DNA from: Bacteroidota bacterium
Lineage (GTDB): Bacteria; Bacteroidota; Bacteroidia; Bacteroidales; JAGONC01
Direction of reading: 5' to 3'
DNA: 64,000 bases
Assembly (NCBI GenBank): GCA_022711405.1
Contig: JAKLFC010000002.1
Coordinates: 181,772-245,771, forward strand
The translations under genes were made by a program, and so were the position numbers. The notes beneath the pieces were generated by a model that saw only the letters and a list, made by a program, of their open reading frames with translations, searched no databases and was not told the DNA's origin. How positions within the stretch are numbered: position 1 is the stretch's first letter; every line of letters starts with the position of its first letter. This document shows positions 35,380 to 44,787 of this stretch, piece by piece.

Positions 35380-36765
35380 TCACTCTTCAGTGAAAAGCTC
35401 CGATTTATCCACTTTTTTCACTTCATCCCCGTTTTTCAGCATCCTGGTGATCGCCCGGTAAGGTGCGGTGATCACTTCCTGTCCCGGCTCGAGGCCTTCC
35501 AGGATCTGAATGTAGGTATTGTCCTGGATGCCGGTCTTTACTTTCTTTAACCGTGCTACTCCGTTATCATAAAGGAAAACGTACTCCTGAAACTCTTCAG
35601 CGGATTTGACTTCCTTCTTTTCCATGTCGGGATTTTCACTCCCTGGAGGGCCTTCAGGACCGCCTTGTTGTACTTCTTTCTTTTCTACCACTTTGCCGGT
35701 GGTATCTGCCCGTGTGGTGACCGACTGGATAGGGATGGTCAGTACATCACCAGCGGTTTCTGTCTGGATATCCACTGTGGCCGACATGCCCGGCCGGAAA
35801 GGGGTAAATCCGCTGGTATCGGAAGAGGCCAGATCGGCATAGGATTCAGGCAGGACGCGGATCTTTACATTAAAATTGGTCACCTGGTCCACGCTGGATC
35901 CGGTGACATTGGCAGAGGTGGCAATCTCGCTGACAAGACCCTTGAACTTGCGGTTCAGGTAGGCATCCACCTCGATCAGGGCTGTATCGAACAACGCCAC
36001 CCGTACAATATCGTTTTCATTCACTTCCACATTCACTTCCATCAGGTTCAGGTTGGCGATCCGCATAAGTTCCGTACCTGCGGAGAACTGGGAGGCACCG
36101 GCCACCCGTTCCCCTTTTTCCACGCTGAGCTTGGATACAGTCCCATCGGTCGGGGCATAGATGGCCGTTTTGGTAAGATTTTCCCTGGCTTCCTTTACGG
36201 AGGCTGCAGCACTCTTCGCCCCGTAATCGGATGCTGAAACACTCTGCTCGGCGGCACTGACTTCCGCGCGGGCCACATCATAGTTCGAACGGGCAGCATC
36301 CCAGTCGGCATCCGAGATCACTTTCTGTTCCCATAGCTTCTTGCTCCGGTTATAGGATAACTCTGCGTTGACAAACTGAGCATTGACCTGCGCCAGCCTG
36401 GCCTTGGCATTGGCAAGCCCCGCCTGCTGGGAATTATAATTGGCTACCATACGTTCGTAATTCGACTGGTAAAGCTCCGGATCTATCTTGGCCAGCAGAT
36501 CGCCCTGCTTCACCTCATCACCTTCCTTCACGGTCAGTTCCACTACTTCGCCCGAGATGTAAGGCGTGATCTTGACTTCCGTTTCCGGCTGGATCTTACC
36601 GTTGGCTGAAACGATCTCGATGAGGGTACGTTTCTCCGCAAGTTCAGTGGTGACCTTAATGGAATCGTCTTTACCGATCATTCCCTTTTTCCTGGCTATG
36701 GCCAGGATGACAAGGAGCAGCACGGCGGCAATAATAATTACTCGTATAAGGGTTTTTCTTTTCAT
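35380..36765 (-). CDS. Periplasmic adaptor (membrane fusion protein) of an efflux system
   Basis: A 461-residue HlyD/MacA-type adaptor. It has an N-terminal membrane anchor (about 7-25), a biotinyl-lipoyl half-motif (ISGEVVELTVKEGDEVKQGDLLAKID), a long alpha-hairpin coiled coil (about 100-200, Ala/Gln/Glu-rich), and beta-barrel and membrane-proximal domains. An acidic Gly/Pro-rich insert (about 370-400) is unusual. It should link a TolC channel (next gene upstream) to an inner-membrane pump, but no pump gene lies in this cluster. Confidence 0.88.
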   Translation of the reverse strand: MKRKTLIRVIIIAAVLLLVILAIARKKGMIGKDDSIKVTTELAEKRTLIEIVSANGKIQPETEVKITPYISGEVVELTVKEGDEVKQGDLLAKIDPELYQSNYERMVANYNSQQAGLANAKARLAQVNAQFVNAELSYNRSKKLWEQKVISDADWDAARSNYDVARAEVSAAEQSVSASDYGAKSAAASVKEARENLTKTAIYAPTDGTVSKLSVEKGERVAGASQFSAGTELMRIANLNLMEVNVEVNENDIVRVALFDTALIEVDAYLNRKFKGLVSEIATSANVTGSSVDQVTNFNVKIRVLPESYADLASSDTSGFTPFRPGMSATVDIQTETAGDVLTIPIQSVTTRADTTGKVVEKKEVQQGGPEGPPGSENPDMEKKEVKSAEEFQEYVFLYDNGVARLKKVKTGIQDNTYIQILEGLEPGQEVITAPYRAITRMLKNGDEVKKVDKSELFTEE

Positions 36766-36857
36766 TTTTAACGCGTTAGGGAATCAGGCTGTAAAAGTAA
36801 TGAATCTCAGGGAAATGATACCGGAAAATATGTTGAATTCGACCGGCCCAGCGCCTG

Positions 36858-38300
36858 TTATCGTTTCAGTGTCAAAGGATTTCCCATATAAAAATCCAGG
36901 GTCGTTATTCTGAAGATGTAATCATATTTGGCCTGGATCAGCTCTGCCTGGGCTTTGGTCAGTTCTTTCTTGGCTTCGTTGTAGTCGACCGAATTGATGA
37001 GACCCACATTGAATTTCTGGTCAGCATATTTGAACGACTCTGATGTCGCCTCCACTTTCTTTTCGGCCGCTGTATGCGTTTTCAGTGCGGCCACCGCATC
37101 GGCATACGCCTGCTGGATGACTTTCCTCAGCTGAAGTTTGGTGCGCTCAAGGGTGTAATTGGCATTGCTGATGCCGATCTTGGCTTTGGCTATGTTGGAT
37201 CGTACCATCCATCCGTTGAAGATGGGGATGTACAGGTTCACCATGATGGATTTGTTCATGTTATCGCTGATCTGGTCGCCGAAGAGCTTGGTTTCATAAT
37301 CCATATAGTCAGTGTAAGGGAGGCTATAGACCTCCAGTGGCTCTGGTGAGGCTGTATAGCCGATCAGGTAGGGAGGAATGTCGACCGGGTCGATTCCTTT
37401 GCTGTAATCCTTTGCAGCGCCTGAGTATCCTGTTCCCCAGGAGCCTGAGAATCCAAAGGCGGGGCTGAGTGCGCCACGGGCCATCGACAGGCTCTTCTCA
37501 CTGCTTTGCACGCTGATTTCTGCACTTTTAATATCCGGCCGCGAATTCAGTGCGATCTCATAGATGGCATCAGCTCCCAGGGGAGCTTCGGGTGCCTTCA
37601 CCGTGCTGAGATCCGGTTCTTCAATAGTAAAGCCCTCCGTAGAAGGCAGATCCAGCAGCTGGACAAGCGTGAGGTAGGAAATATCAAGATTATTCTGCAC
37701 ATTGATCAGGTTGAGCTCCTCGGTGGCAAGCTGTGCCTCGATCAGCAGCAGGTCGCCCCTGGCCAGCGTACCTGCCTCCACCATCTTTTGGGTGCGGTCG
37801 ACCTGCTGCTGTGTGATGTCGAGCTGTGCTTCGGCAACACGCTTCAACTCGCCGTAGTACAGGATCTGAAGGTACGCGGCAGCAATGTTCATCGAAACAT
37901 CATCCATGAATTTATCCACAGAATACTTGGTGGCCATGAGATCCATCTCATTCTTGCGGATCTGGTTCATCTGCTGAAGACCATTGAATATCGTAAACTG
38001 GCTGGAGAGGTAAAAGTTGTTCGACCTGACACGGGCCGTTGCGAATTCGTTGGTGTACTGGTCGATCGTCTGACCCCAGTTGTATCCATGAGAGGCATAT
38101 CCGTTGAGATCCGGCAGCAGTACCAGCTTGCTCTGTAATAATGTCTCCTCACCGTTTTTGATGCTGAGCATCTGCTGTTTGACATCAATATTATTGGTTA
38201 GGGCATATTCTATACAATCCTCCAGGGTCCATACCTTCTGGGCATGGCTAGCCATGATGCCGGAAATGAGTACAGAAATGGCCAAAAAGATCTTTTTCAT
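36858..38300 (-). CDS. TolC-family outer-membrane efflux channel
   Basis: A 480-residue outer-membrane factor with a signal peptide (1-20) and two OEP repeats. Seen are LEDCIEYALTNNIDVKQQ, a NNLDISYLTLVQLLDLP helix, and SVDYNEAKKELTKAQAELIQAKYDYIFRITTLDFYMG at the end, all typical. It trimerises into a tunnel across the periplasm. The adaptor gene follows after 92 bases; together they make two parts of a tripartite exporter. Confidence 0.92.
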   Translation of the reverse strand: MKKIFLAISVLISGIMASHAQKVWTLEDCIEYALTNNIDVKQQMLSIKNGEETLLQSKLVLLPDLNGYASHGYNWGQTIDQYTNEFATARVRSNNFYLSSQFTIFNGLQQMNQIRKNEMDLMATKYSVDKFMDDVSMNIAAAYLQILYYGELKRVAEAQLDITQQQVDRTQKMVEAGTLARGDLLLIEAQLATEELNLINVQNNLDISYLTLVQLLDLPSTEGFTIEEPDLSTVKAPEAPLGADAIYEIALNSRPDIKSAEISVQSSEKSLSMARGALSPAFGFSGSWGTGYSGAAKDYSKGIDPVDIPPYLIGYTASPEPLEVYSLPYTDYMDYETKLFGDQISDNMNKSIMVNLYIPIFNGWMVRSNIAKAKIGISNANYTLERTKLQLRKVIQQAYADAVAALKTHTAAEKKVEATSESFKYADQKFNVGLINSVDYNEAKKELTKAQAELIQAKYDYIFRITTLDFYMGNPLTLKR

Positions 38301-38522
38301 GGTACGGTGGAATTAAAAATTTGCCAAAAAAGGTGCAACGAAGGTATAAAAATTATGCCATATTGCAATCAGCTGTATTTATGATAGTTACAACACTTTT
38401 ACTGTAGATGGTTGTCCAGTACCGTTCAATAACAGTTCGATTCTGAACAGAAATGACCGTCCAAAAGTACAGAGAATTCCATCAGGTGCAAAATCAATGT
38501 AAGATAAGGTGGCCGGTGAAAA

Positions 38523-38557
38523 TTTTGACGGGAGCAAGAGAAAACTTATTAATATTG
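38523..38557 (+). promoter_or_regulatory. Promoter TTTTG-N22-TAATATTG
   Basis: A -33-like TTTTG (38523-38527) and a -7-like TAATATTG (38550-38557) precede the porin-family ATG at 38578. The spacing is about two bases longer than ideal. The remaining gap 38301-38522 shows no gene. Confidence 0.4.
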
Positions 38558-38577
38558 TACCTCTTAAAACGACAGTT

Positions 38578-39315
38578 ATGAGATCGCTGCTATTCACTTT
38601 CCTTATCCTCCTCTCGCAGATGGTACATGCTCAAACCAGCGATGGTTTTATGGGTATCATGATGGGTGCAGCCATTCCCCTGGGCGATTTTGCCAGTACC
38701 GATTACGACAATCCCCAGGCTGGTTATGCCACCACCAGTTTTAACCTGACCATGGATGGTGCCTATCTGGTCAATGACTACCTGGGTTTCGGCGGAGCGG
38801 TATCCTTTTCAAATAATTCGCTGAGCACAGGTGATGTAAAAACAAACCTGGAGCGCTACGTAAAAGAAAATTATCCGGATGCTGAACTTCCCGAGGATCT
38901 GACCCTGATCAGCTATGACCTTGGTGTATGGAACCATGTCAACCTGATGGTTGGTCCGTTCCTGAGCCTTCCCGCCAACCGCATCCATTTCGATTTCAGG
39001 GCACTGGGGGGTCTGGCTTTCATTTTCCCTCCGGAGAGTGAGATGTATTTTATGACCGATGATGATGAGTTCCGCACCTACCGTGACAATAAGGGAAAAG
39101 TATCCTTTGGCTACATGGTGGGAGGCGGGATACGTTACATGTCGCGCAAAAATGCCATCATCCGTCTGATGGCTGATTATTCCTCGACCAAAACCACCAT
39201 CGAGATCACCGACTATCATATTGACATTGATCTTCCGGAGGATACCCGGAAAACGGAACACACCCAGCCCATGCACACAGTCCATGTGGGGCTGGGCATC
39301 GGGTATGCTTTTTAA
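38578..39315 (+). CDS. Outer-membrane beta-barrel protein (porin family)
   Basis: A 245-residue predicted outer-membrane barrel. ATG at 38578 gives a signal peptide MRSLLFTFLILLSQMVHAQ; the frame is open upstream to 38509 but that is not signal-like. Alternating patterns (GFMGIMMGAAIPLGDFAST, YLGFGGAVSFS, GYMVGGGIRYM) and the end VHVGLGIGYAF fit an eight-stranded OmpW/OmpA-like barrel. Function unknown. Its stop overlaps the convergent pheS end by four bases. Confidence 0.8.
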   Translation: MRSLLFTFLILLSQMVHAQTSDGFMGIMMGAAIPLGDFASTDYDNPQAGYATTSFNLTMDGAYLVNDYLGFGGAVSFSNNSLSTGDVKTNLERYVKENYPDAELPEDLTLISYDLGVWNHVNLMVGPFLSLPANRIHFDFRALGGLAFIFPPESEMYFMTDDDEFRTYRDNKGKVSFGYMVGGGIRYMSRKNAIIRLMADYSSTKTTIEITDYHIDIDLPEDTRKTEHTQPMHTVHVGLGIGYAF

Positions 39316-40334
39316 AGAGCGGAGCGGAACTGCCGGAGGAAACGGATATCGTTTTCGAAGAAAAGACGAATGTCGTTGATCTGGTAACGCAGGATAGCGA
39401 TCCGTTCGATTCCCATGCCGAAGGCGAAACCCGTATATTCAGTGCTGTTGATGCCGCAGTTGTCGAGCACTGCCGGATCCACCATTCCGCAGCCAAGGAT
39501 CTCCACCCAGCCGGTGCCCTTACAGATCCTGCATCCCTTACCACCGCACAGGAAGCAGGAGATGTCCATTTCTGCCGAAGGTTCAGTGAACGGGAAGAAG
39601 GATGGCCGCAGGCGGATGCCGGTGTTCTCGCCGAACATTTCCCGGGCAAAATAGAGCAGGGTTTGTTTCAGATCGGCAAACGAGACATGACGGTCCACAT
39701 ACAATCCCTCCACCTGGTGGAAAAGGCAGTGTGCACGGGCAGAAATGGCCTCGTTGCGGTAAACCCTTCCCGGAAACAGTGCACGGATGGGGGGACGGGT
39801 TTTCTCCATAGTCCGGATCTGAACGGAAGATGTATGCGTCCTCAGCAGAAATGCAGGCTGCTCCTGAAGAAAGAAGGTGTCCTGCATGTCGCGGGCCGGA
39901 TGCTCCTCCTGGAAATTCAGTGCGGAGAAATTATGCCAGTCATCCTCAATGTCGGGACCTTCGGCAACGGTAAAACCAATCCTGGAAAAAATGGCAATGA
40001 TCTCATTCCAGATAATGGAGACAGGATGCCGGGAACCGGTTTCCATAAAATCGGCGGGCAAGGTGAGATCCAGCGAGGGTTTTTGTACCGTTTCGGCTGC
40101 CTCCAGCAGATGAAGGATCTGGTCGAACTTCTCCTGTGCTGTATTTTTCAACTCGTTCAGCATCAAGCCAATATCTCTTCGCTGATCAGCAGGTACATCT
40201 TTGAATTCGCTGAATAAACCTGGGATGATGCCTTTCTTGCTCAGGTAACGGATGCGGAAATCCTCCAGCTCCTCCTTCCGGGAGGTCCGGAAGCTGTTGA
40301 TCTCTTCGGTGTATTTTCGGATCTTGTCGCGCAT
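39312..40334 (-). CDS. pheS: Phenylalanyl-tRNA synthetase alpha subunit
   Basis: A 340-residue class II synthetase subunit. N-terminal helical arm (about 1-85), then motif 1-3 regions: HPVSIIWNEIIAIFSRIGF, LLRTHTSSVQIRTM, FPGRVYRNEAISARAHCLFHQVEGLYVD, and GMGIERIAILRYQINDIRLFFENDIRFLRQF at the C terminus. A Cys-rich CFLCGGKGCRICKGTGW insert, usual in Bacteroidota, could bind zinc. The beta subunit gene is elsewhere. It lies six bases after the cyclophilin stop. Confidence 0.96.
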   Translation of the reverse strand: MRDKIRKYTEEINSFRTSRKEELEDFRIRYLSKKGIIPGLFSEFKDVPADQRRDIGLMLNELKNTAQEKFDQILHLLEAAETVQKPSLDLTLPADFMETGSRHPVSIIWNEIIAIFSRIGFTVAEGPDIEDDWHNFSALNFQEEHPARDMQDTFFLQEQPAFLLRTHTSSVQIRTMEKTRPPIRALFPGRVYRNEAISARAHCLFHQVEGLYVDRHVSFADLKQTLLYFAREMFGENTGIRLRPSFFPFTEPSAEMDISCFLCGGKGCRICKGTGWVEILGCGMVDPAVLDNCGINSTEYTGFAFGMGIERIAILRYQINDIRLFFENDIRFLRQFRSAL

Positions 40335-40340
40335 GATGTG

Positions 40341-40982
40341 CTATTTCAGAATCTTCATGGAGAATGTGACCGGGGTGAGGGGAACACTCCCCTGAGGACT
40401 GACGGCTACAGCGGCGATCTTATCCACCACATCCAGACCCTGCACCACTTCTCCGAATACAGTGTATGCCCCGTCAAGGTGAGGGGCACCTCCGATGGTC
40501 TTATAAACCTGGCGCTGTTCAGCCGTCATTTTTTTCCCTGTCCTGGCTTCCATCTCATTCAGTTTCTCATCCGTGAACACGACTCCCTGGACAAGATAGA
40601 ACTGGCATCCCGAGGAGGCTTTCTCCGGATTTACCTGATCTCCCTGGCGTGCTGCCGCCAGCGCACCTTTTTTATGCAGGTGCTGGGCCCTGAATTCTGC
40701 CGGAACCGTATAACCGGGATCCTGGGTGCCGTCTTTCCGGTGGCCGCCCTGGATCATAAATCCATTGATCACACGGTGAAAATTGGATCCTTCGTACCAT
40801 CCCTGGTTGATCAGTTTGATGAAGTTATCCCTGTGAAGGGGCGTATCGTTGTAAAGTACGACCGTTATATTGCCCATACTGGTGGTGATGAGCACCTTTG
40901 TCTGATTGACGGTGGATGTCTGGCTCATGGTAACTGTTGAATAAATCATCATGATGATAAATAAAAAAACTACTCTTTTCAT
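40341..40982 (-). CDS. Exported cyclophilin-type peptidylprolyl isomerase
   Basis: A 213-residue PPIase with an N-terminal signal or anchor (VVFLFIIMMIYSTVTMS). The fold is shown by FIKLINQGWYEGSNFHRVINGFMIQGG (catalytic Arg and Phe-x-x-Gln), NPEKASSGCQFYLVQG and GAYTVFGEVVQGLDVVDKIA. It assists proline isomerisation in periplasmic proteins. A TATTTTTG box lies on the minus strand at 41071-41064, about 80 bases upstream, and would serve this gene and pheS. Confidence 0.9.
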   Translation of the reverse strand: MKRVVFLFIIMMIYSTVTMSQTSTVNQTKVLITTSMGNITVVLYNDTPLHRDNFIKLINQGWYEGSNFHRVINGFMIQGGHRKDGTQDPGYTVPAEFRAQHLHKKGALAAARQGDQVNPEKASSGCQFYLVQGVVFTDEKLNEMEARTGKKMTAEQRQVYKTIGGAPHLDGAYTVFGEVVQGLDVVDKIAAVAVSPQGSVPLTPVTFSMKILK

Positions 40983-41063
40983 CTTACCTGATTAAATAAT
41001 GAACATGAATGCATTCCTGATCTGGTGGTCAAGTAATGAACATGAACGCACCAATAGACGCCA

Positions 41064-41071
41064 CAAAAATA
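41064..41071 (-). promoter_or_regulatory. -7 box TATTTTTG upstream of the cyclophilin-pheS operon
   Basis: Exact minus-strand TAnnTTTG match. The leader up to 40982 contains a direct repeat of aatgaacatgaa words (near 40998 and 41034). Confidence 0.4.
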
Positions 41072-41114
41072 CTAAAGTGTGGGAAATAAATCATTTGTTC
41101 GTGGATCCTGCCCC

Positions 41115-41702
41115 TCACAATTTCTTTGTTTTCATGGCCTCATTGAAGCATGACCGGCACAGGGGCTCGTAGCTTTCCCTTTCCCCCAGCACCACCCTTT
41201 TGTTATCATCGATCGTCCGGTAGGAGTAATGGGCCAGGTTTCCGCAGCGGATGCAGATCGCATGTACCTTGGTCACGAATTCCGCGGTTGCGATCAGATC
41301 GGGCAGGGGGCCGAAAGGATTTCCCAGGTAATCAATGTCAAGGCCGGCGACAATGACCCTGATCCCGTTATCGGCCAGGTGATTGCAGACATTGACCAGC
41401 TCAGTGTCGAAAAACTGGGCTTCATCAATGCCCACCACATCCACCTCATTGCAGAGCAGAAGGATCTGCGAGGCCGACTGTACAGGAGTGGAAGGGATGA
41501 CCCTGGCGTCGTGCGACACTACCTTTTCATCGTCGTACCGCTTATCAATCTCCGGCTTGAAAATTTCCACGCGCTGCCTGGCGATCCTCGCCCGGTTCAG
41601 GCGACGGATCAGTTCCTCGGTCTTTCCGGAGAACATCGAGCCACAGATCACCTCGATATAGCCAGTACGTGGGGCACCTGCCGGAGATTTTTCCAGGAAC
41701 AT
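41115..41702 (-). CDS. tdk: Thymidine kinase
   Basis: A 195-residue type II thymidine kinase of the salvage pathway. Seen are the P-loop [18 protein letters not shown], the Walker B-like [11 protein letters not shown], the lasso and thymidine site, and the zinc Cys pairs CIRCG and CRSC. Single gene; a minus-strand TACATTTG box at 41761-41754 is a likely promoter element. Confidence 0.95.
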   Translation of the reverse strand: MFLEKSPAGAPRTGYIEVICGSMFSGKTEELIRRLNRARIARQRVEIFKPEIDKRYDDEKVVSHDARVIPSTPVQSASQILLLCNEVDVVGIDEAQFFDTELVNVCNHLADNGIRVIVAGLDIDYLGNPFGPLPDLIATAEFVTKVHAICIRCGNLAHYSYRTIDDNKRVVLGERESYEPLCRSCFNEAMKTKKL

Positions 41703-41802
41703 ACGCAGAGCTGAATACTATTCTTTATATCTTTAAACCCGCTTTGAGAAACACAAATGTAAAGAAAACACCGGCTGTTCATCAATTCAACTGGAAAAAG
41801 TC

Positions 41803-42585
41803 ATGAGAAAAAAAGAGCTTGTCCTGGAAGTCATTAAAGAAACCCTGGAATCTATCAATGAAGAGAATGAGATCCTCCAGTCCTATAAGATCCCCATTCC
41901 GCAGATTGAGCTTGACATGATCCTTGAGAACATCCGGAAATTATACGCCAACTATCGGTTACTTGACCGGTACAATCTGGAAGAAACCGAAGCAGCGGGT
42001 ACCCTCCAGCCGCTGGAAAAGACTATTACCATTGGTTTTGAAAAGAAGAAGGAGACCGTGCCCGCCGAGGTACCCGATGAATCCGTACCCGTCGATGATG
42101 CAGTGGTTCCTGAAACCATGCCGCAGCCGGAACCTGTGACCGAAACTGAGCCCGGGGACACGGTCATTAAAACGGAGCCGGAAGAACCACCTCAAAAGGT
42201 CGCAGATTATACGTTTGATCTGTTTTCGTCACAGCCCGTGACCATCGCCGATAAATTCCACAACGAGGAAAAAACCATTCATGAGCAGATCAGCAGCCAG
42301 GCCAACAGGGAGAACATCGCTTCAAAGATCCAGCAAACTCCCATTACTGAACTCAAATCAGTGATTGGCCTGAACGATAAGTTCATCTTTATTAATGAAT
42401 TGTTTCATGGCAACATGAAGGCCTACCAGGAAACTATCCGTTCATTGGACCAGTTGACCACACTCAATGATGCCATCCGGTATTTCACCGAAGTAAAGGA
42501 TACATTCGATATGAATGAAGAGCTGGAGTCTTTCCGCAAACTGGCAGAGATGATCCAGAGAAAGTTCAGGGGGAGCGAGAAATGA
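41803..42585 (+). CDS. Conserved hypothetical protein with acidic linker
   Basis: A 260-residue cytosolic-looking protein. The N-terminal helical part (1-62) and a C-terminal helical domain (about 185-258, GLNDKFIFINELFHGNMKAYQETI) are joined by a Pro/Glu/Val-rich linker (about 75-135). The C-terminal block resembles a domain seen in many Bacteroidota proteins of unknown role. No catalytic motif. The next gene starts inside its stop codon (ATGA), so translation is coupled to an M28 peptidase. Confidence 0.65.
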   Translation: MRKKELVLEVIKETLESINEENEILQSYKIPIPQIELDMILENIRKLYANYRLLDRYNLEETEAAGTLQPLEKTITIGFEKKKETVPAEVPDESVPVDDAVVPETMPQPEPVTETEPGDTVIKTEPEEPPQKVADYTFDLFSSQPVTIADKFHNEEKTIHEQISSQANRENIASKIQQTPITELKSVIGLNDKFIFINELFHGNMKAYQETIRSLDQLTTLNDAIRYFTEVKDTFDMNEELESFRKLAEMIQRKFRGSEK

Positions 42586-42665
42586 GAGGAGAAATGAGAG
42601 GAGAAATGAGAGGAGAAAGGAGAGGAGAAAGGAGAGAGGAGAGAGGAGAGAGGAGAAAGGGGAGT
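42574..42665. repeat. Repeat family G (gagaaatgagag units) at gene junction
   Basis: Five 12-base units (gagaaatgagag and gagaaaggagag) followed by three or four 7-base aggagag units, all purine on the plus strand. The array covers the stop of the preceding gene and the nominal first 30 codons of the M28 peptidase. A copy on the other strand lies at 61902-61968. Confidence 0.8.
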
Positions 42666-43928
42666 GCAGGGTGTGGGGGGCGCGGAGGGAGCGGAATCGT
42701 TCTGGGCGTGATGCTGATGGTGGCTGCGCTGTGGACACAGGGGCAGGATCTGGAATATGTAAAGGGCTGCGTGAAAGAATTGGCATCTCCCGGTATGAGC
42801 GGCAGAAGCGTAGTAGATGAAGGGGACCGTAAGGCTTCTGCTTTCCTGGCGGAAGAATTTCAAAAGATCGGTTTGCAATCCTTTGGCACCAGTTATTTTC
42901 AGGAGTATCCCATTTCCATCAACACCTTCCCGGGAAAGATCAGGCTCAGCGTTGACCATCATTCACTGAAACCGGGCCGCGATTTCCTGATCTCCTGCAA
43001 CGCTCCCGGTATAAGCGGAACGTATGAACTTGTCTGGGCCACCAATGTGCGATCTGATTCAATCCTCACTGCCCTCTCAGGTGCGAATGGCAACGCCTTC
43101 CTGGTGGCCGGCGAACAGCTGAACTATTTAAGGGAAATGGCTTCCATCCCGTACAAAGGGATCATCTTTCTGAACAAGAACAAACTGAGCTGGAAAATAT
43201 CCAACGGAAAAAACCTCGGCCAGTGGATCGCCATCGACGTCAATGAATCATCTTTTCCTGAGAACGGAAAACAGATCACCCTTTCGTTTGAAAATCACTT
43301 CGTGGAGAACTACACCTCCCGTAATGTCATCGGGTACATCCAGGGTAAAAGCCATCCTGATACTTTTCTGGTCTTTACCGCCCATTATGACCACCTGGGA
43401 AGAATGGGGAAAGACACCTATTTCCCCGGGGCTCACGACAATGCCAGCGGCACGGCCATGATGACCGACCTGGCCCGGCATTTTGCCCTTCCCGAAAACC
43501 AGCCCGCCTGCTCCATGGCTTTCATGGCATTCAGCGGGGAAGAGGCAGGTCTCCTCGGTTCTGAATATTATGCGGGGCATCCTCTGTTCCCGCTTGAAAA
43601 GATCAGGTTCCTGATCAACCTCGACCTGGTCAGCACCGGATCCGATGGGATCATGGTGATCAACGGGGAGGAATTCAATGAGGAATTTGAGCTCCTTGTC
43701 AGTTTGAACAGGGAGGAGAACCTGGTCAAAGAGGTCAAAAAAAGAGGCCCATCGAACAACAGCGACCACTATCCCTTTTACAGGAGAGGCGTGCCTTGCT
43801 TTTTCATCCATACATTGGGGGAGTACAGCGAGTACCATACGGTGGATGACAAACCGGAGCGGTTGCCTTTTTCAGCTTATAACGAATTCTTTACGCTGCT
43901 CACCCTGTTCGTTCAACACCTGGAATAA
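42582..43928 (+). CDS. M28 family zinc aminopeptidase
   Basis: A 448-residue exported metallopeptidase. The catalytic domain has FTAHYDHLG (first zinc His), FPGAHDNASGTAMM (bridging Asp), FSGEEAGLLGSEYYAG (catalytic Glu pair), and a last His in HTVDD; a protease-associated-like insert (about 110-215) precedes it. The nominal N terminus MRGEMRGEMRGER is repeat-encoded and strongly basic; the true start may be GTG at 42708 or ATG at 42711, which gives a signal peptide VMLMVAALWTQGQ. It removes N-terminal residues from peptides. Confidence 0.88.
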   Translation: MRGEMRGEMRGERRGERREERGERRKGSAGCGGRGGSGIVLGVMLMVAALWTQGQDLEYVKGCVKELASPGMSGRSVVDEGDRKASAFLAEEFQKIGLQSFGTSYFQEYPISINTFPGKIRLSVDHHSLKPGRDFLISCNAPGISGTYELVWATNVRSDSILTALSGANGNAFLVAGEQLNYLREMASIPYKGIIFLNKNKLSWKISNGKNLGQWIAIDVNESSFPENGKQITLSFENHFVENYTSRNVIGYIQGKSHPDTFLVFTAHYDHLGRMGKDTYFPGAHDNASGTAMMTDLARHFALPENQPACSMAFMAFSGEEAGLLGSEYYAGHPLFPLEKIRFLINLDLVSTGSDGIMVINGEEFNEEFELLVSLNREENLVKEVKKRGPSNNSDHYPFYRRGVPCFFIHTLGEYSEYHTVDDKPERLPFSAYNEFFTLLTLFVQHLE

Positions 43929-43936
43929 CGATCCTG

Positions 43937-44605
43937 ATGGCCAGATTATACCTTGTCCCCACCCCTGTCGGTAACCTGGAAGACATCACCCTGCGGGCGA
44001 TCCGGATCCTGAAAGAAGCTGATCTGATCCTGGCAGAGGATACGCGTACCACAGGAATACTCCTGAAACGATACGGAATCACTACGCGGATGTCATCCCA
44101 CCATAAATTCAATGAGCATCAGCAGGTGGAAGCTGTTGCACAACGGATCCTCAACGGTGAGACCATCGCCCTGGTCAGCGATGCCGGCACACCTGGCATA
44201 TCGGACCCGGGATTCCTGCTGGTCAGGGAATGCATTAAAAAGGAAATCGAAGTGGAATGCCTCCCGGGTCCCGTGGCATTTGTCCCTGCCCTGGTATGTT
44301 CAGGCCTCCCGACCGAACCCTTCTATTTTGAAGGATTTCTGCCACAGAAAAAAGGAAGGCATACCCGCCTGACCTTCCTTGCTACCCTTCCCTGTACACT
44401 GGTCTTTTACGAATCACCCCACCGCCTCGTAAAAACGCTGGAACAGCTGGCCCTTTACCTGGGAGAACAACGCAGGGCATCGGTATCCCGTGAGCTGAGC
44501 AAAAAATTCGAAGAAACCCGTCGCGGAACGATCCGTGAGCTCATTCAACACTTTGCGAACCAGCCGGTCAGAGGAGAAATTGTCATTGTCGTGGAGGGAT
44601 GTTGA
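43937..44605 (+). CDS. rsmI: 16S rRNA (cytidine1402-2'-O)-methyltransferase RsmI
   Basis: A 222-residue SAM-dependent methyltransferase of the tetrapyrrole-methylase fold. Diagnostic blocks are YLVPTPVGNLEDITLRAIRIL, LAEDTRTT, SDAGTPGISDPGFLLVREC, and FEGFLPQKKGRHTRL with a final GEIVIVVEG. It methylates the ribose of C1402 in 16S rRNA. It begins eight bases after the peptidase stop. The short tail found in gammaproteobacterial RsmI is missing, as usual here. Confidence 0.94.
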   Translation: MARLYLVPTPVGNLEDITLRAIRILKEADLILAEDTRTTGILLKRYGITTRMSSHHKFNEHQQVEAVAQRILNGETIALVSDAGTPGISDPGFLLVRECIKKEIEVECLPGPVAFVPALVCSGLPTEPFYFEGFLPQKKGRHTRLTFLATLPCTLVFYESPHRLVKTLEQLALYLGEQRRASVSRELSKKFEETRRGTIRELIQHFANQPVRGEIVIVVEGC

Positions 44606-44608
44606 TAA

Positions 44609-44632
44609 TCAGTCGGCGGTCGGCGGTCGGTT
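44609..44632. repeat. Repeat family B (gtcggc words)
   Basis: Tandem agtcggcggtcggcggtcgg just after the rsmI stop. The same words occur inside the EndoQ-UvrD coding sequence at 59343-59370. Otherwise the gap 44606-44787 shows only an A/T-rich region with a possible promoter. Confidence 0.6.
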
Positions 44633-44787
44633 GTCCGGCTCTGGACAGTTCTGGACTGAATCGAACACTTTTTTCTGTCAAAAAGCACAAATCATAGTTT
44701 GCAATAATCTCATTTATAATGTATTGCGTAATTTGGCATGCATCATGTTCGCCTGGTACCATCAACCACTGAAAAATTCCTGGCACC

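Noticed and set aside
38388..38597. 69-residue minus-strand frame upstream of the porin-like gene
   Set aside because: Overlaps the promoter and start of the divergent gene; no signal or family pattern.
42423..42962. 179-residue minus-strand frame over the repeat array
   Set aside because: Ser/Pro/Phe low-complexity sequence produced by the purine repeat on the other strand.
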